Part shown: in pieces, positions 1-10,409 of the stretch
Position numbering within the stretch: the stretch's first letter is position 1
Layout: each line of letters starts with the position of its first letter
From: Mucilaginibacter hurinus
GTDB lineage: Bacteria > Bacteroidota > Bacteroidia > Sphingobacteriales > Sphingobacteriaceae
Assembly: GCF_003324525.1 (NCBI RefSeq)
Contig: NZ_QGDC01000001.1
Span: forward strand, 372,001-436,000
Length of the DNA stretch: 64,000 nucleotides
Direction: 5' to 3'
Translations under genes and position numbers: made by a program
Notes under the pieces: generated by a model
What the model was told of the DNA's origin: nothing
Databases searched by the model: none
What the model saw: the letters and a program-made list of their open reading frames with translations, nothing else

Positions 1-204
1 GCAGCATCGGCATCAACCGACGAGTTTGATTTTTTAAATGAACAGGGCGACTACAATCCTGAGGATACTGAAGATTTTTCGGAAGTTGACGAGACCGGTG
101 AGGCCGTCGGTGGCGAAGAGGAACAGGAAGAAGATGAATTTGGAGATGAATTTTCAGACAACGAGGGTTTTGAGGACGAGCGCAGCGGACGGGATGACTA
201 TTAA
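1..204 (+). CDS. Acidic C-terminal tail of an unknown protein (5' partial)
   Basis: Frame 1 is open from the window edge to TAA at 202-204, giving 67 residues rich in Asp, Glu, Gly and Phe. The run includes EEEQEEDEFGDEF and ends GRDDY. Such low-complexity acidic tails are common at the C terminus of Bacteroidota cytoplasmic proteins, but nothing here identifies the family, and the folded domain lies outside the window. It is followed by 100 bases and then miaA on the same strand. The call as coding rests on the open frame, its strong acidic bias and a clean stop. Confidence 0.7.
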   Translation, partial: AASASTDEFDFLNEQGDYNPEDTEDFSEVDETGEAVGGEEEQEEDEFGDEFSDNEGFEDERSGRDDY

Positions 205-304
205 TTGTGGTCATATCGGTAGCGGTAATCCATAATCTGGTAGTAACCAATCCTGACGGAACTTATCGGATTTTGATATTAAATAAGGATATGGATTATT
301 AATT

Positions 305-1219
305 ATGGACACAATGCCTAAAACCCTTGTTGTAATTGCCGGACCTACAGCTGTTGGTAAAACAGACGTGGCAATTAAACTGGCGAGGCATTTAGACACG
401 GTTGTGATATCGGCCGACTCCCGGCAGTTTTATAAAGAAATGTCTATAGGCACGGCCAAACCTACGCCACAGGAACTAGCAGAGGTTAAACACTATTTTA
501 TAGATTCGCATTCGGTTACCCACAGTTTTACCGTTGGGGCATATGAAAAACAAGTTTTGCAGCTGCTGGACGAACTTTTTAAAATGCACGATAAAGTGAT
601 ACTGGCTGGTGGATCAGGTCTTTTCATAAAAGCTGTGTGTGAAGGGTTTGACGATCTTCCCTCCGCCCCGCCTGAAATACGGCAAAAACTTAACGAGGAA
701 TTTGAAGAGAAAGGCATAACTTATTTACAGGACAGGCTAAAGATTGCAGATCCTGATTACTATAATGAGGCCGATCTGGATAATCCACGACGGCTTATCC
801 GGGCGCTTGAGGTTTTTGAGGTTACCGGTAAACCGTTTTCTTCATTTCGCATGGCGGCAGCATCCCCCCGCCCTTTTAATTGCATAAAAATTGGCTTAAG
901 CCTGCCGCGGGATATTTTATATGAGCGTATTAACCGCCGGGTTGATGTAATGATTGAGCAGGGCCTGGTTGATGAAGCCCGCACATTGTTAAACTACCGG
1001 TACTATAATGCACTGGATACTGTAGGCTATGCAGAATTGTTTGAATATTTTGACGGCAAAACTGATTTACAAACGGCAATTTCACTCATAAAACAAAACA
1101 CACGCCGTTTTGCCAAACGGCAGCTCACCTGGTTCAGGCGCGATCCGGAGATCAAATGGTTTGATATTTCGCAGCCTGAATTTCTTAATCGTGTATTATC
1201 CGTTGTAGACAACACTTAA
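305..1219 (+). CDS. miaA: tRNA dimethylallyltransferase MiaA
   Basis: Transfers a dimethylallyl group to N6 of A37 in tRNAs that read UNN codons, in the cytoplasm. The 304-residue length is normal. A P-loop GPTAVGKT lies at about 13-20, the signature SADSRQFY with its Asp-Ser-Arg at about 36-43, and the tRNA-binding RRFAKRQLTWFRR region close to the C terminus. The ATG at 305 was taken as start; ATG at 314 (MPKTL) is an equally reasonable alternative and would remove only three residues. It sits alone between the acidic-tail gene and the nucleotide-sugar cluster, with 87 bases before gmd. Family assignment is secure. Confidence 0.97.
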   Translation: MDTMPKTLVVIAGPTAVGKTDVAIKLARHLDTVVISADSRQFYKEMSIGTAKPTPQELAEVKHYFIDSHSVTHSFTVGAYEKQVLQLLDELFKMHDKVILAGGSGLFIKAVCEGFDDLPSAPPEIRQKLNEEFEEKGITYLQDRLKIADPDYYNEADLDNPRRLIRALEVFEVTGKPFSSFRMAAASPRPFNCIKIGLSLPRDILYERINRRVDVMIEQGLVDEARTLLNYRYYNALDTVGYAELFEYFDGKTDLQTAISLIKQNTRRFAKRQLTWFRRDPEIKWFDISQPEFLNRVLSVVDNT

Positions 1220-1253
1220 CATTTGCTAATATATTTTATTTAAGTGAACTGCC

Positions 1254-1284
1254 TTTGCAATTCGCACTTAAGTTCATATTTTTA
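1254..1284 (+). promoter_or_regulatory. Candidate Bacteroidota promoter for gmd
   Basis: TTTG at 1254-1257 and TATTTTTA at 1277-1284 are separated by 19 bases, close to the Bacteroidota -33/-7 consensus TTTG and TAnnTTTG except that the last G is A. The gmd ATG lies 22 bases downstream. Inferred from pattern only. Confidence 0.5.
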
Positions 1285-1306
1285 GCCACCTTAATTGTAA
1301 AACTAA

Positions 1307-2425
1307 ATGTCGAAGAAAATAGCATTAATAACAGGAGTAACCGGTCAGGACGGAGCTTATCTTACTGAGCTTTTATTGAGTAAAGGTTATGAAGTGCACG
1401 GTATCAAACGCCGCAGCTCTTTATTCAACACTGACAGGATTGACCACTTGTACCAGGACCCGCATGATATTGGTCGTAATCTGATACTCCATTATGGCGA
1501 CTTAAGTGACTCTACCAACCTAATACGCATTATACAACAAGTACAGCCTGACGAAATATATAACCTGGGCGCAATGTCGCACGTGAAGGTGAGTTTTGAC
1601 ACGCCTGAGTATACCGCCAACGCCGATGGCATAGGTACGCTACGCATTTTAGAGGCTGTCCGTATTTTGGGCCTTACCAAAAAAACCCGCATTTACCAGG
1701 CATCGACATCAGAGTTGTACGGTTTGGTGCAAGCTGTACCACAAAGTGAAACCACGCCTTTTTACCCACGCTCACCTTACGCGGTAGCCAAGCTGTATGC
1801 ATATTGGATAACAGTAAATTACCGCGAAGCGTACGGCATGTATGCCTGCAACGGCATTTTGTTTAACCATGAGAGCCCGCTACGCGGCGAAACTTTTGTT
1901 ACCCGTAAAATTACCCGCGGCGCCGCCAAAATAGCTATGGGACTGCAAGACAAGTTGTATTTAGGCAACCTTGATGCACAACGCGATTGGGGCCACGCCA
2001 AAGACTATGTAGAGGCAATGTACCGGATTTTACAACAGGATGTTGCTGAAGATTATGTAATTGCTACAGGCGTTACCACTGCCGTGCGCGAATTTGTGCG
2101 TATGGCTTTCGCCGAAACCGGTATAGTTGTTGAATTTAAGGGTGAAGGTGATAAGGAAAAGGGCTATGTGGTTAGCTGCTCAAACTCTGCTTACCAGCTG
2201 CCTGTTGGAAAAGAGGTAGTGGCGGTTGATCCTAAATACTTCAGGCCAACTGAGGTCGATTTATTAATTGGCGACCCTGCAAAGTCACAAAACCAACTTA
2301 ACTGGAAACCAAAATACGATCTAAAAGGTTTAGTACAGGAGATGGTAGCCGCGGATATCACATTATTTGAAAAAGAAAAATTACTTAAAGATTCGGGCTA
2401 CGTCATCAAAAACCAGTACGAATAA
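1307..2425 (+). CDS. gmd: GDP-mannose 4,6-dehydratase
   Basis: Converts GDP-D-mannose to GDP-4-dehydro-6-deoxy-D-mannose, the first step to GDP-L-fucose. It is an extended SDR enzyme of 372 residues, the usual length. The NADP-binding [10 protein letters not shown] motif is at about 10-19, the ASTSELYG segment carries the catalytic Thr/Ser-Glu, and the active-site YAVAK (YxxxK) is near 157. The next gene, GDP-fucose synthase, starts 7 bases after the stop, so the two are clearly one operon and catalyse consecutive reactions. Identification is secure. Confidence 0.97.
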   Translation: MSKKIALITGVTGQDGAYLTELLLSKGYEVHGIKRRSSLFNTDRIDHLYQDPHDIGRNLILHYGDLSDSTNLIRIIQQVQPDEIYNLGAMSHVKVSFDTPEYTANADGIGTLRILEAVRILGLTKKTRIYQASTSELYGLVQAVPQSETTPFYPRSPYAVAKLYAYWITVNYREAYGMYACNGILFNHESPLRGETFVTRKITRGAAKIAMGLQDKLYLGNLDAQRDWGHAKDYVEAMYRILQQDVAEDYVIATGVTTAVREFVRMAFAETGIVVEFKGEGDKEKGYVVSCSNSAYQLPVGKEVVAVDPKYFRPTEVDLLIGDPAKSQNQLNWKPKYDLKGLVQEMVAADITLFEKEKLLKDSGYVIKNQYE

Positions 2426-2432
2426 GCTTTAA

Positions 2433-3368
2433 ATGGATAAAAACGCAAAAATATACATAGCGGGACACCGCGGAATGGTTGGATCTGCCATCCATCGCAA
2501 ACTGAATAAAGAAGGGTTTAATAACATTGTAACGCGCACGTCTGATACCCTGGATCTGCGCGACCAGCAACAAGTAGCTGATTTTTTTGAGCAGGTAAAA
2601 CCCGATTATGTATTTTTAGCAGCAGCTAAAGTTGGCGGTATTGTAGCCAATAATACATACCGGGCAGAGTTTTTGTATGAGAACCTGCAGATACAAAATA
2701 ACGTTATCCACCAGTCATACCTTAACGGGGTTACAAAACTGATGTTTTTAGGGAGCAGTTGTATTTATCCTAAACTAGCCCCACAGCCGCTTAAAGAGGA
2801 TTATTTACTTACCGGGCCGCTGGAAATAACCAATGAGCCTTATGCTATAGCTAAAATTGCGGGTATTAAAATGTGCGACGCATACCGTTCGCAATATGGC
2901 TGCAATTTCATATCGGTAATGCCTACTAACTTGTATGGTTACAATGACAATTACCATCCTGAAAACTCCCATGTGCTGCCAGCGTTAATACGTCGATTTC
3001 ATGAGGCTAAAGAGCAAGGTGCTCCAACAGTTACTATCTGGGGCACTGGTTCGCCAAAACGCGAATTTTTATTTGCAGACGACCTGGCGGAGGCATGTTT
3101 TTATTTAATGCAAAACTATAATGAACCAGGGCTCGTAAACATAGGCACCGGTGAAGACCTGTCAATAAAAGATTTGGCGCTGCTTGTTAAGGAAGTTGTA
3201 GGATACCAGGGCACCATTGACTTTGACACATCAAAACCTGATGGCACGCCACGCAAGTTAATGGATGTTACCAAGCTCCACAACCAGGGCTGGAAACATA
3301 CCATCGAATTGCCTGAGGGTATTGCTCTGGCTTACCAGGATTTTTTAAAAAAGAATTTGGTTAAATAG
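2433..3368 (+). CDS. fcl: GDP-L-fucose synthase
   Basis: Bifunctional 3,5-epimerase/4-reductase that takes the Gmd product to GDP-L-fucose with NADPH. The 311 residues begin with a Rossmann motif [10 protein letters not shown] at about 11-20; LGSSCIYPK and the YAIAK (YxxxK) motif near 137 give the SDR catalytic residues, and [11 protein letters not shown] is typical of the family. It is 7 bases downstream of gmd. The pathway supplies fucose for surface glycans or protein O-glycans. No fucosyltransferase is seen in the window. Confidence 0.97.
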   Translation: MDKNAKIYIAGHRGMVGSAIHRKLNKEGFNNIVTRTSDTLDLRDQQQVADFFEQVKPDYVFLAAAKVGGIVANNTYRAEFLYENLQIQNNVIHQSYLNGVTKLMFLGSSCIYPKLAPQPLKEDYLLTGPLEITNEPYAIAKIAGIKMCDAYRSQYGCNFISVMPTNLYGYNDNYHPENSHVLPALIRRFHEAKEQGAPTVTIWGTGSPKREFLFADDLAEACFYLMQNYNEPGLVNIGTGEDLSIKDLALLVKEVVGYQGTIDFDTSKPDGTPRKLMDVTKLHNQGWKHTIELPEGIALAYQDFLKKNLVK

Positions 3369-3449
3369 TGATTGAAACGGAGATAATGGATTAGTAGCCG
3401 ACCGGTAAATTTACGGCAACTGCTTTCAACACGCTTATATATAATATCC

Positions 3450-4502
3450 ATGAAGAACATCATCATAACCGGCGGCGCAGGTTTTATAGGCTCACATGTA
3501 GTGCGGCGCTTTGTACACACCTATCCCAACTACAACATTATAAATGTCGACGCATTGACCTATGCCGGTAACCTGGAAAATTTAACTGATATAGAGCACC
3601 TGCCCAACTACACGTTTGAGCGTGCGGACATTAAAGACGCAGATGCTATAAATGCATTGTTTGAAAAACACAGTGTGACTGATGTAGTGCATCTAGCGGC
3701 CGAATCACATGTTGACCGGTCCATCACCAATCCGCTTGATTTTGTTTACACCAATGTTATCGGTACGGTAGTACTTTTAGAAGCCGCGAAAAAATACTGG
3801 AAAGATGATTACTCAAAACATCTTTTTTATCACATATCAACCGACGAGGTTTATGGTTCTTTAGGCACCGAAGGCTTTTTTACCGAGAATACGCGTTACG
3901 ACCCGCATTCGCCTTACAGCGCAAGTAAAGCTTCAAGTGATCATTTTGTTCGCGCCTACCATGATACATATGGCATACCGATTGTGGTATCAAACTGCTC
4001 AAACAATTACGGGCCAAACCATTTCCCCGAAAAGCTGATACCACTGCTCATTAACAATATTATTACCAATAAGCCGCTCCCTATCTACGGCGACGGCAAA
4101 AATGTGCGCGATTGGTTGTACGTGAAAGACCATGCGCGTGCTATAGACCTTATATTTCATAAAGGTAAAACCGGCGACACATACAACATAGGCGGATTTA
4201 ATGAATGGGCCAATATTGACCTTGTGAGGGTGCTTTGCCGGCAGATGGATGAAAAGCTTGGACGTACACCGGGTGCCAGTGAGCAACTGATAACCTTTGT
4301 AAAGGACCGCCCGGGCCACGATGCCCGATATGCCATTGATGCTACCAAGTTAAATAAGGAGCTTGGCTGGGAACCATCAGTAACCTTTGAGCAGGGCCTG
4401 TCGGAAACTATCGACTGGTACCTTGATAACAAAGATTGGATAGAACACGTAACCAGTGGAGCTTATGCCGATTATTATGAAAACCAATATGATAAACGCT
4501 GA
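3450..4502 (+). CDS. rfbB: dTDP-glucose 4,6-dehydratase
   Basis: Second enzyme of dTDP-L-rhamnose synthesis, producing dTDP-4-dehydro-6-deoxyglucose. An SDR protein of 350 residues with the NAD motif GGAGFIGSHV at about 7-16, the catalytic STDEVYGSL segment, and YSASKAS (YxxxK). The fit to the RmlB family is complete along the length. The gene lies 81 bases after fcl and 3 bases before rfbC, so it heads a tight B-C-D block. Confidence 0.97.
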   Translation: MKNIIITGGAGFIGSHVVRRFVHTYPNYNIINVDALTYAGNLENLTDIEHLPNYTFERADIKDADAINALFEKHSVTDVVHLAAESHVDRSITNPLDFVYTNVIGTVVLLEAAKKYWKDDYSKHLFYHISTDEVYGSLGTEGFFTENTRYDPHSPYSASKASSDHFVRAYHDTYGIPIVVSNCSNNYGPNHFPEKLIPLLINNIITNKPLPIYGDGKNVRDWLYVKDHARAIDLIFHKGKTGDTYNIGGFNEWANIDLVRVLCRQMDEKLGRTPGASEQLITFVKDRPGHDARYAIDATKLNKELGWEPSVTFEQGLSETIDWYLDNKDWIEHVTSGAYADYYENQYDKR

Positions 4503-4505
4503 TAA

Positions 4506-5051
4506 ATGACCATTGAACTCACACCATTACAGGGATTGGTATTATTAACACCGGCGATATTTAAGGACGACCGTGGTTATTTTTTTGAGAGTTTTAATCA
4601 AAACAAATTCAACACACTTACAGGTACGAGTATCAATTTTGTACAGGACAATCAATCGTACTCTGTTAAAGGGGCACTTCGCGGACTGCACTTTCAGCGC
4701 GGCGAACACGCCCAAGCCAAATTGGTACGTGTATTAAAAGGCGAAGTACTCGATGTCGCCGTGGACATACGTCCAGGATCGCCTACCTACGGACAGCATT
4801 TTAAACAAATCTTGTCTGAGAGTAATCACCTGCAAATGTTCATTCCACGGGGATTTGCACACGGGTTTAGCGTATTAAGTGACGAGGCAGTATTTTTTTA
4901 TAAATGTGATAATTTTTACAACAAGGCATCAGAAGGTGGATTACATTATGCCGACCCGGCATTGGCCATTGACTGGGGTATGCCGCATGATCAGCTTATT
5001 GTCTCAGAGAAAGACGCCGTGCTGCCGTATTTAGCAAATATTGAAGGTTAA
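4506..5051 (+). CDS. rfbC: dTDP-4-dehydrorhamnose 3,5-epimerase
   Basis: Epimerises the RfbB product at C3 and C5. A cupin-fold protein of 181 residues, the usual size. The signature GALRGLHFQ carries the active-site His, followed by the QAKLVRV lysine strand, and the C-terminal half has the conserved FIPRGFAHGF and FFYKC (catalytic Tyr) segments. It starts 3 bases after rfbB and ends 14 bases before rfbD, consistent with cotranscription. Confidence 0.97.
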   Translation: MTIELTPLQGLVLLTPAIFKDDRGYFFESFNQNKFNTLTGTSINFVQDNQSYSVKGALRGLHFQRGEHAQAKLVRVLKGEVLDVAVDIRPGSPTYGQHFKQILSESNHLQMFIPRGFAHGFSVLSDEAVFFYKCDNFYNKASEGGLHYADPALAIDWGMPHDQLIVSEKDAVLPYLANIEG

Positions 5052-5065
5052 AACCAGGAGAGGCC

Positions 5066-5926
5066 ATGAAAAACGTAGTAATTTTTGGCGCATCAGGCCA
5101 GTTAGGCCACTGTTTTAAACAGGTAGCCGAAAACGAGGGGATAACCTCAATATATTTTCCGCCCGAAAGCGAAGCCGATATACTTAATCCGGAAGCACTG
5201 GCAAGAGTATTTAATCAATATCAGCCCTTTTACGTTGTAAATTGCGCTGCCTACACAGCTGTAGATAAGGCTGAAGATGATATTGAACTCGCGGAGAAAA
5301 TAAACCGTACAGGCGCAGCTAATCTTGCTAAAGTATGTGCTGAATATGGCTCGGTTTTAATTCACGTATCCACTGATTTTGTGTTTGAAGGGAACAATCC
5401 AATCCCCCGTAAAGAGGACGATGTTGCTCAACCTATTAATGTTTACGGGCAAACCAAACTGGATGGGGAAAAGGATATAGCGGCTTTACTGGAGAAGTAC
5501 TTCATTTTACGCACCAGCTGGCTTTACTCTGAATATGGCAATAATTTTGTAAAAACCATGCTTAAACTCGGTTCGGAGCGTGAGGAACTTAAAATTATAG
5601 CTGACCAAATAGGTACGCCCACCTATGGGATAGACCTCGCGTACGCCATTATGCAGATAGTCAACACAGAAAACACCTGCTATGGCATATACCATTACAG
5701 TAACGAAGGCGTGGCGTCATGGTATGATTTTGCCCATGCTATCTTTGAGCTTTCAGACACCCATGTAAAAGTACTGCCCATACCTACCAGCGATTATAAA
5801 ACAAGGGCTATACGCCCGGCCTACTCAGTGATGGACAAAGGCAAAATAAAATCTACACTGGGCATTGAAATTCCGCATTGGCGCGATAGTTTGCATATTT
5901 GCATAAACAGGTTGATAAATGGTTGA
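5066..5926 (+). CDS. rfbD: dTDP-4-dehydrorhamnose reductase
   Basis: Final step to dTDP-L-rhamnose, an NAD(P)H-dependent reduction at C4. The 286 residues include the N-terminal GASGQLGHCF nucleotide motif, NCAAYTAVDKAE, the HVSTDFVFEG segment and YGQTKLDGE (YxxxK), all typical of RmlD. A purine-rich AGGAGAGG precedes the ATG, an unusually good Shine-Dalgarno for this window. The cluster is interrupted by about 90 bases before rfbA. Confidence 0.97.
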   Translation: MKNVVIFGASGQLGHCFKQVAENEGITSIYFPPESEADILNPEALARVFNQYQPFYVVNCAAYTAVDKAEDDIELAEKINRTGAANLAKVCAEYGSVLIHVSTDFVFEGNNPIPRKEDDVAQPINVYGQTKLDGEKDIAALLEKYFILRTSWLYSEYGNNFVKTMLKLGSEREELKIIADQIGTPTYGIDLAYAIMQIVNTENTCYGIYHYSNEGVASWYDFAHAIFELSDTHVKVLPIPTSDYKTRAIRPAYSVMDKGKIKSTLGIEIPHWRDSLHICINRLING

Positions 5927-6016
5927 TTAACGGGTAGACACTGGCGAGTAGAGGATAGTATTTTGAATTAAATTTGGGGTTTAGAATTTATTAGTTGGTA
6001 CTTATAATTTAAGAGC

Positions 6017-6877
6017 ATGAAAGGCATCATTTTAGCAGGCGGATCAGGAACAAGGCTATACCCTATTACCAAAGCCATCAGCAAACAGCTGATGCCTATT
6101 TATGATAAGCCGATGATCTACTACCCATTGTCGGTATTAATGCAGGCGGACATCCAGGAAATCTTAATTATTACCACCCCTGAAGACAACGAAGGCTTTA
6201 AACGCCTGCTGGGCGACGGCCGCGAACTGGGCTGTCGTTTTGAATATGCCATACAGGAAAAACCGAACGGCCTTGCGCAGGCTTTTGTAATTGGCGAGAG
6301 CTTTATAGGCAATGATAAGGCAGCACTAATATTAGGCGACAATATATTTTACGGCACCGGGTTTAATGAACTGATACGCACATTTAATGATGTTGATGGC
6401 GCTGCGATTTTTGCTTACCCTGTTGCCGATCCTGAACGATACGGTGTAGTTGAATTTGACCAAAACCTAAAGGCAGTTTCTATCGAAGAAAAACCCGATA
6501 ACCCCAAATCCAAGTTTGCAGTTCCCGGGTTATATTTTTACGATAACAGGGTTATTGAGATAGCTAAAAACCTTAAACCATCTCCGCGGGGCGAATATGA
6601 GATTACTGATGTAAACAAGGCTTACCTTGAAGCGGGCAATTTGTATGTAGGCGTTATGGACCGCGGTACCGCCTGGCTTGATACCGGAACATTTGATTCG
6701 TTGAGCGATGCTACAGAATTTGTGCGCGTAATTGAAAAACGCCAGGATACAAAAATAGGATGTATTGAAGAAGTAGCCTATCGCCGGGGATTTATTAACG
6801 CCGAACAGTTAAATACCCTGGCGCAACGCTATATAAAAAGCGGTTACGGCAAGTATTTGCAAAAACTGTTAGATTAA
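6017..6877 (+). CDS. rfbA: Glucose-1-phosphate thymidylyltransferase
   Basis: First enzyme of the dTDP-rhamnose pathway: dTTP + glucose-1-phosphate to dTDP-glucose. The 286 residues open with the nucleotidyltransferase signature [26 protein letters not shown] holds the metal-binding Asp and GTAWLDTGT lies in the sugar-binding region. Length and C terminus match RmlA. It comes last in the cluster, 90 bases after rfbD, so it may have its own promoter. The pathway genes B, C, D and A are all present. Confidence 0.97.
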   Translation: MKGIILAGGSGTRLYPITKAISKQLMPIYDKPMIYYPLSVLMQADIQEILIITTPEDNEGFKRLLGDGRELGCRFEYAIQEKPNGLAQAFVIGESFIGNDKAALILGDNIFYGTGFNELIRTFNDVDGAAIFAYPVADPERYGVVEFDQNLKAVSIEEKPDNPKSKFAVPGLYFYDNRVIEIAKNLKPSPRGEYEITDVNKAYLEAGNLYVGVMDRGTAWLDTGTFDSLSDATEFVRVIEKRQDTKIGCIEEVAYRRGFINAEQLNTLAQRYIKSGYGKYLQKLLD

Positions 6878-6906
6878 TAAGCACAATTAATCATTCGCGC
6901 TAAAGG

Positions 6907-8601
6907 CTACAAAATATTCTTATTGGTCCCGTTACGTTGCGGTCTCACTATTACCAGTTGCGTTACCTGCACTTCTTTATTTCGCGTTGCCTTATTCAAA
7001 AAAGACGGGCTTAAGCGAGTGATAGCATAGTTTTCAAAAGTTTTTAAGGGGTATATGTGCCAGCCTTTAGCTGACAGCCGGGTAACAGTTGCGGCTTCGG
7101 CGTACAACATAAAAGGCTTGTCAGGTAAATCACCGCTGCCATCAGGAGAAATAGTTATCATCGGCTGGTTGAGGTAAAACTCCATACCAAAATTTGATAT
7201 ATCTACGCTTTGTAGTACAGGCAGGCGCTGCGGGTTGTTTCGGTTTATCCACACAGCGGCCTCGCTGCCCGCCTGGTACTTCATTACCGACGGATAAAAC
7301 ACCAGGTTAAGATACACATTGACAACACAGGCCGCCAAAATAGTGGCAAATCCTGTTTTTTCATACCACGTAACGCCTATGCTGCGCGGCAAAACCATCA
7401 TACAAAAAACCAATATAAACAACAATGCAGCAGTAGCAATTCCGAAGGTTTCCGGGCTATAAAAATAGTGCAATGCTGCCAAAAGCAATATTAACAGCAT
7501 AATTATTGCGCCTTGTACAACACGCACGGTATTAATAGTTTTTGCTGATTTAAGGCTACAAATGTATTGAGCCGTAATAATGGCGAAAAATGGAAAAACG
7601 ATATTCAGGTAGTGGGGTAACTGAAATTTGGAAACGGAAAACATAAGGAAGGTTACCATAGCACCGCTAACGCAGTACCATTCATGTAACCTGGTTACAC
7701 GCAAACCGTTTTTAACGTACTGAAACAGTGCCGCGAACAGTAGCAGTGACCATGGTAAAAATGCCCACAGCGTGGTATGTACAAAAAAAGACAGATCACC
7801 GCTGCCTTTGATTGGCCCGGTATTAAAAAAGCGTCCGAACTGACTATCCCAAAAAAAGAATTTTACGCCTGATACGCCTGTTTGACCGAAGACAACCTTT
7901 TCGGGATGTGCGTCAAATTGTACATATACACTGTAAACCTCGGGCAATATAAACACACCAACTAATATGATAGCGGCAAGCCACCGCCAGTGCAAAAGAC
8001 GATGCCATTGCCGGGTGATAACAAGGTGACCGACGATGGCGCTGCCAATTGTAATAAGGGCAAACATACCCTTAGTCATTACGGCACAGGCAGCAAATAT
8101 GCATCCGGCAAGCAGATGCCAAAAGTTATTATATATGTCTGCTCTGTAATAATGATATACAGCTGCTATAATAAGCCCGGTTAAATAGGGCTCGGCCCGT
8201 ACATCATTATTTGATAAAATTATATGCTGCGAAGTAAGTAACACAAGCACCGCCCATATCGCCACTTGTTTATTATACAGTTTTTGAGCAAATAGCCAGG
8301 TATAAACTGCGCCTAAAAACATAAATACGATTCCCGACAGTTTGTAAGCCCAGGCGCTTATTCCGAAAATCTTAAAGAACAACGCGGCCACCCAAAACGG
8401 AAAATGTGGCTTATCCAGCCAATCGGTACCCCGCACGTAAATATTTATATAATCATTACGCAGTACCATGCTTTTGGCAATTGTAGCATACAGAGTGGCG
8501 TCGGGGTTCATTAGCGGAACAAACAGCCCGCTCAGGTTAATAAGCACGGCTAGTGCAACAAAAAGATACAGCCACTTATTTAATGTAATTGTTTTTTGCA
8601 T
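6907..8601 (-). CDS. GT39/ArnT-like membrane glycosyltransferase
   Basis: An integral membrane protein of about 564 residues with roughly a dozen hydrophobic segments, matching the PMT_2/ArnT class that moves sugars from polyprenyl-phosphate donors to lipids or proteins on the outer face of the inner membrane. The first periplasmic loop holds the conserved acidic motif (VPLMNPDATLYATIA), followed by RGTDWLDKPHFPFW, as in ArnT-like proteins. The open frame extends upstream to a TTG at 8610, but the ATG at 8601 (MQKTITLN) is preferred. TAAATATA at 8622-8629, read on the minus strand as TATATTTA, could be its -7 box. Convergent with rfbA; the acceptor cannot be told. Confidence 0.85.
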   Translation of the reverse strand: MQKTITLNKWLYLFVALAVLINLSGLFVPLMNPDATLYATIAKSMVLRNDYINIYVRGTDWLDKPHFPFWVAALFFKIFGISAWAYKLSGIVFMFLGAVYTWLFAQKLYNKQVAIWAVLVLLTSQHIILSNNDVRAEPYLTGLIIAAVYHYYRADIYNNFWHLLAGCIFAACAVMTKGMFALITIGSAIVGHLVITRQWHRLLHWRWLAAIILVGVFILPEVYSVYVQFDAHPEKVVFGQTGVSGVKFFFWDSQFGRFFNTGPIKGSGDLSFFVHTTLWAFLPWSLLLFAALFQYVKNGLRVTRLHEWYCVSGAMVTFLMFSVSKFQLPHYLNIVFPFFAIITAQYICSLKSAKTINTVRVVQGAIIMLLILLLAALHYFYSPETFGIATAALLFILVFCMMVLPRSIGVTWYEKTGFATILAACVVNVYLNLVFYPSVMKYQAGSEAAVWINRNNPQRLPVLQSVDISNFGMEFYLNQPMITISPDGSGDLPDKPFMLYAEAATVTRLSAKGWHIYPLKTFENYAITRLSPSFLNKATRNKEVQVTQLVIVRPQRNGTNKNIL

Positions 8602-8699
8602 ACGGCACAATGCTTGCGGTGTAAATATATCAGATTTTTACGGCGCTTAACAATTTGAATTGCCGCCGTCTCTCAAAGTTTAGTATATTGTAAATAGCT

Positions 8700-9599
8700 A
8701 TGAATCGAAGAAGTTTTTTACGCAGTACAGCCCTGGCAGCCGGGTCTCTTCCCCTGTTAAACAATCACAGTTTTGCATCATGGCTTAACCCGCAAACCAT
8801 GCAATTTAAGGTGCTGCGCAACAATGTAGGTTTTTTTACCGAACAAGGCGGCACAATAGGCTGGCTAAGCAATAAAGAGGGTATCGCGGTGGTTGATGCG
8901 GAATTTCCGGAACAAGCCAGGCACTTAATAACTGAATTAAAAAAACAGTCAGACAAGCCCTTTAAATGGCTCATCAACAGCCATCATCATCCCGACCATA
9001 CCGGCGGCAATATTGTTTTTAAGGGATTGGCCCGCAATGTAGTGGCTCATGCTAATTCCCTTACTAATCAAAAAAAGCAGGCAGCGGAACAAAATAAAGA
9101 AGACCAGCAATTATATCCCGACACTACGTATACTGATGAATGGAAAGTTAAATTGGGTGACGAGCTGATACACCTACATTATTTTGGCCCCGGCCACACC
9201 AACGGCGACAGTTTGATACATTTTGAGAATGCAAATATAGTGCATACCGGCGACCTGGTATTTAACCGGCGGTATCCGCGGGTAGATCGTAAAGGAGGCG
9301 CTTCTGTTAAAAACTGGATAAACGTATTGCAAAAGGTGCAGCATCACTTTGACAGGGACACGTTGTTTATTTTTGGCCACGCGTTTAACCCGGAAAAAGT
9401 TACAGGTAACATGGCTGATATTGCGGCAATGCAACATTTCATAGAAAGACTTATAAATTATGTTGAAAGCGGCATAAAAGCAGGTAAAAGCAAAGATGAG
9501 ATACTGGCAACTAAAACTATACCCGGCGTTACCGAATGGCAGGGCGACGGCATACTTTACGGGCTCACAGCAACCTATGAAGAATTGAGCGTTATATGA
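8700..9599 (+). CDS. Exported MBL-fold metallo-hydrolase (Tat signal)
   Basis: A 299-residue metallo-beta-lactamase-fold hydrolase. The N terminus MNRRSFLRSTALAAG carries a twin-arginine pattern followed by a hydrophobic stretch, so export by Tat is likely. Metal ligands are visible: NSHHHPDHTGG (HxHxDH), GPGHTNGDS and the HTGDLVF aspartate, with a late His in IFGHAFN. The substrate is unknown; such proteins range from beta-lactamases to lactonases and detoxifying hydrolases. It overlaps the next gene by 4 bases (ATGA), so the two are translationally coupled. Confidence 0.9.
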   Translation: MNRRSFLRSTALAAGSLPLLNNHSFASWLNPQTMQFKVLRNNVGFFTEQGGTIGWLSNKEGIAVVDAEFPEQARHLITELKKQSDKPFKWLINSHHHPDHTGGNIVFKGLARNVVAHANSLTNQKKQAAEQNKEDQQLYPDTTYTDEWKVKLGDELIHLHYFGPGHTNGDSLIHFENANIVHTGDLVFNRRYPRVDRKGGASVKNWINVLQKVQHHFDRDTLFIFGHAFNPEKVTGNMADIAAMQHFIERLINYVESGIKAGKSKDEILATKTIPGVTEWQGDGILYGLTATYEELSVI

Positions 9600-10399
9600 A
9601 GTTATGGACTAAAGCTTTACTGTGGCTGATGGGCATTTTAGCTTTATTTTATGCAGCCGTTTGCTTGTTCTTTTATTTTGCACAGGACAAAATCATTTTT
9701 CCGGCCCATAAACTTACCGCTGATTACCAATTTGAATTTACATACCCCTTTAAAGAATACGCCATACCAAATGGTAAAGATACCCTTAGCGGGATATTGT
9801 TTAAAGCTTATGAAACTAAAGGATTGATATTTTACCTGCATGGTAATGGTGGCGCACTTGATACCTGGGGAACGATAGCACCAGCATATACCCAAATGGG
9901 ATATGATATCTTTATGCTTGATTACCCAGGTTACGGCAAAAGTACCGGCAATATTGAAAACGAACAGGATCTGTTGAAGGCTGTGCAAACCGCTTACGAT
10001 ACCATAAAGGTTGGATATACAGAAAACCAAATTGTTGTTTTTGGTTTTTCTATCGGTACCGGTGCGGCTGCCTGGCTTGCATCGCATAGCCAGCCAAAGG
10101 CGTTAGTTTTATTGGCCCCCTACTATAGCATTGCCGACCTGGTAAATCGGCGTTACCCCTTTCTGCCAGGCTTTTTAGCTAAGTATAGCTTTGCTACGTT
10201 TAAATATATTGAGCGGGTAAAAGCACCGGTACATATTTTTCACGGAGACGAGGATGTTGTTATTGAGCACGCAGCTTCAATAAAACTACAAAAGCATTTC
10301 AAAAAGGGTGATCAGCTTGTTATTCTTGAGGGCCAGGGCCACAACAATATACAGAACAACAAAGTATATCTATCCAAATTAAGCGCTATATTGAATTAA
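9596..10399 (+). CDS. Membrane-anchored alpha/beta hydrolase (BEM46/ABHD13-like)
   Basis: A 267-residue serine hydrolase. One N-terminal hydrophobic helix (about 6-26) suggests a membrane anchor or uncleaved signal. Catalytic features are present: the oxyanion motif HGNGG, nucleophile elbow GFSIGTG, the Asp in HGDEDVV and the His in GQGHNN. The substrate is unknown. Its start codon overlaps the stop of the MBL hydrolase, and the VOC gene begins 10 bases after its end, making a three-gene operon. Confidence 0.88.
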   Translation: MKLWTKALLWLMGILALFYAAVCLFFYFAQDKIIFPAHKLTADYQFEFTYPFKEYAIPNGKDTLSGILFKAYETKGLIFYLHGNGGALDTWGTIAPAYTQMGYDIFMLDYPGYGKSTGNIENEQDLLKAVQTAYDTIKVGYTENQIVVFGFSIGTGAAAWLASHSQPKALVLLAPYYSIADLVNRRYPFLPGFLAKYSFATFKYIERVKAPVHIFHGDEDVVIEHAASIKLQKHFKKGDQLVILEGQGHNNIQNNKVYLSKLSAILN

Positions 10400-10409
10400 A
10401 TTTTATGGT

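Noticed and set aside
5927..6016. AT-rich gap before rfbA as a mobile element remnant
   Set aside because: Too short and without repeats at its ends; more likely just a promoter region.
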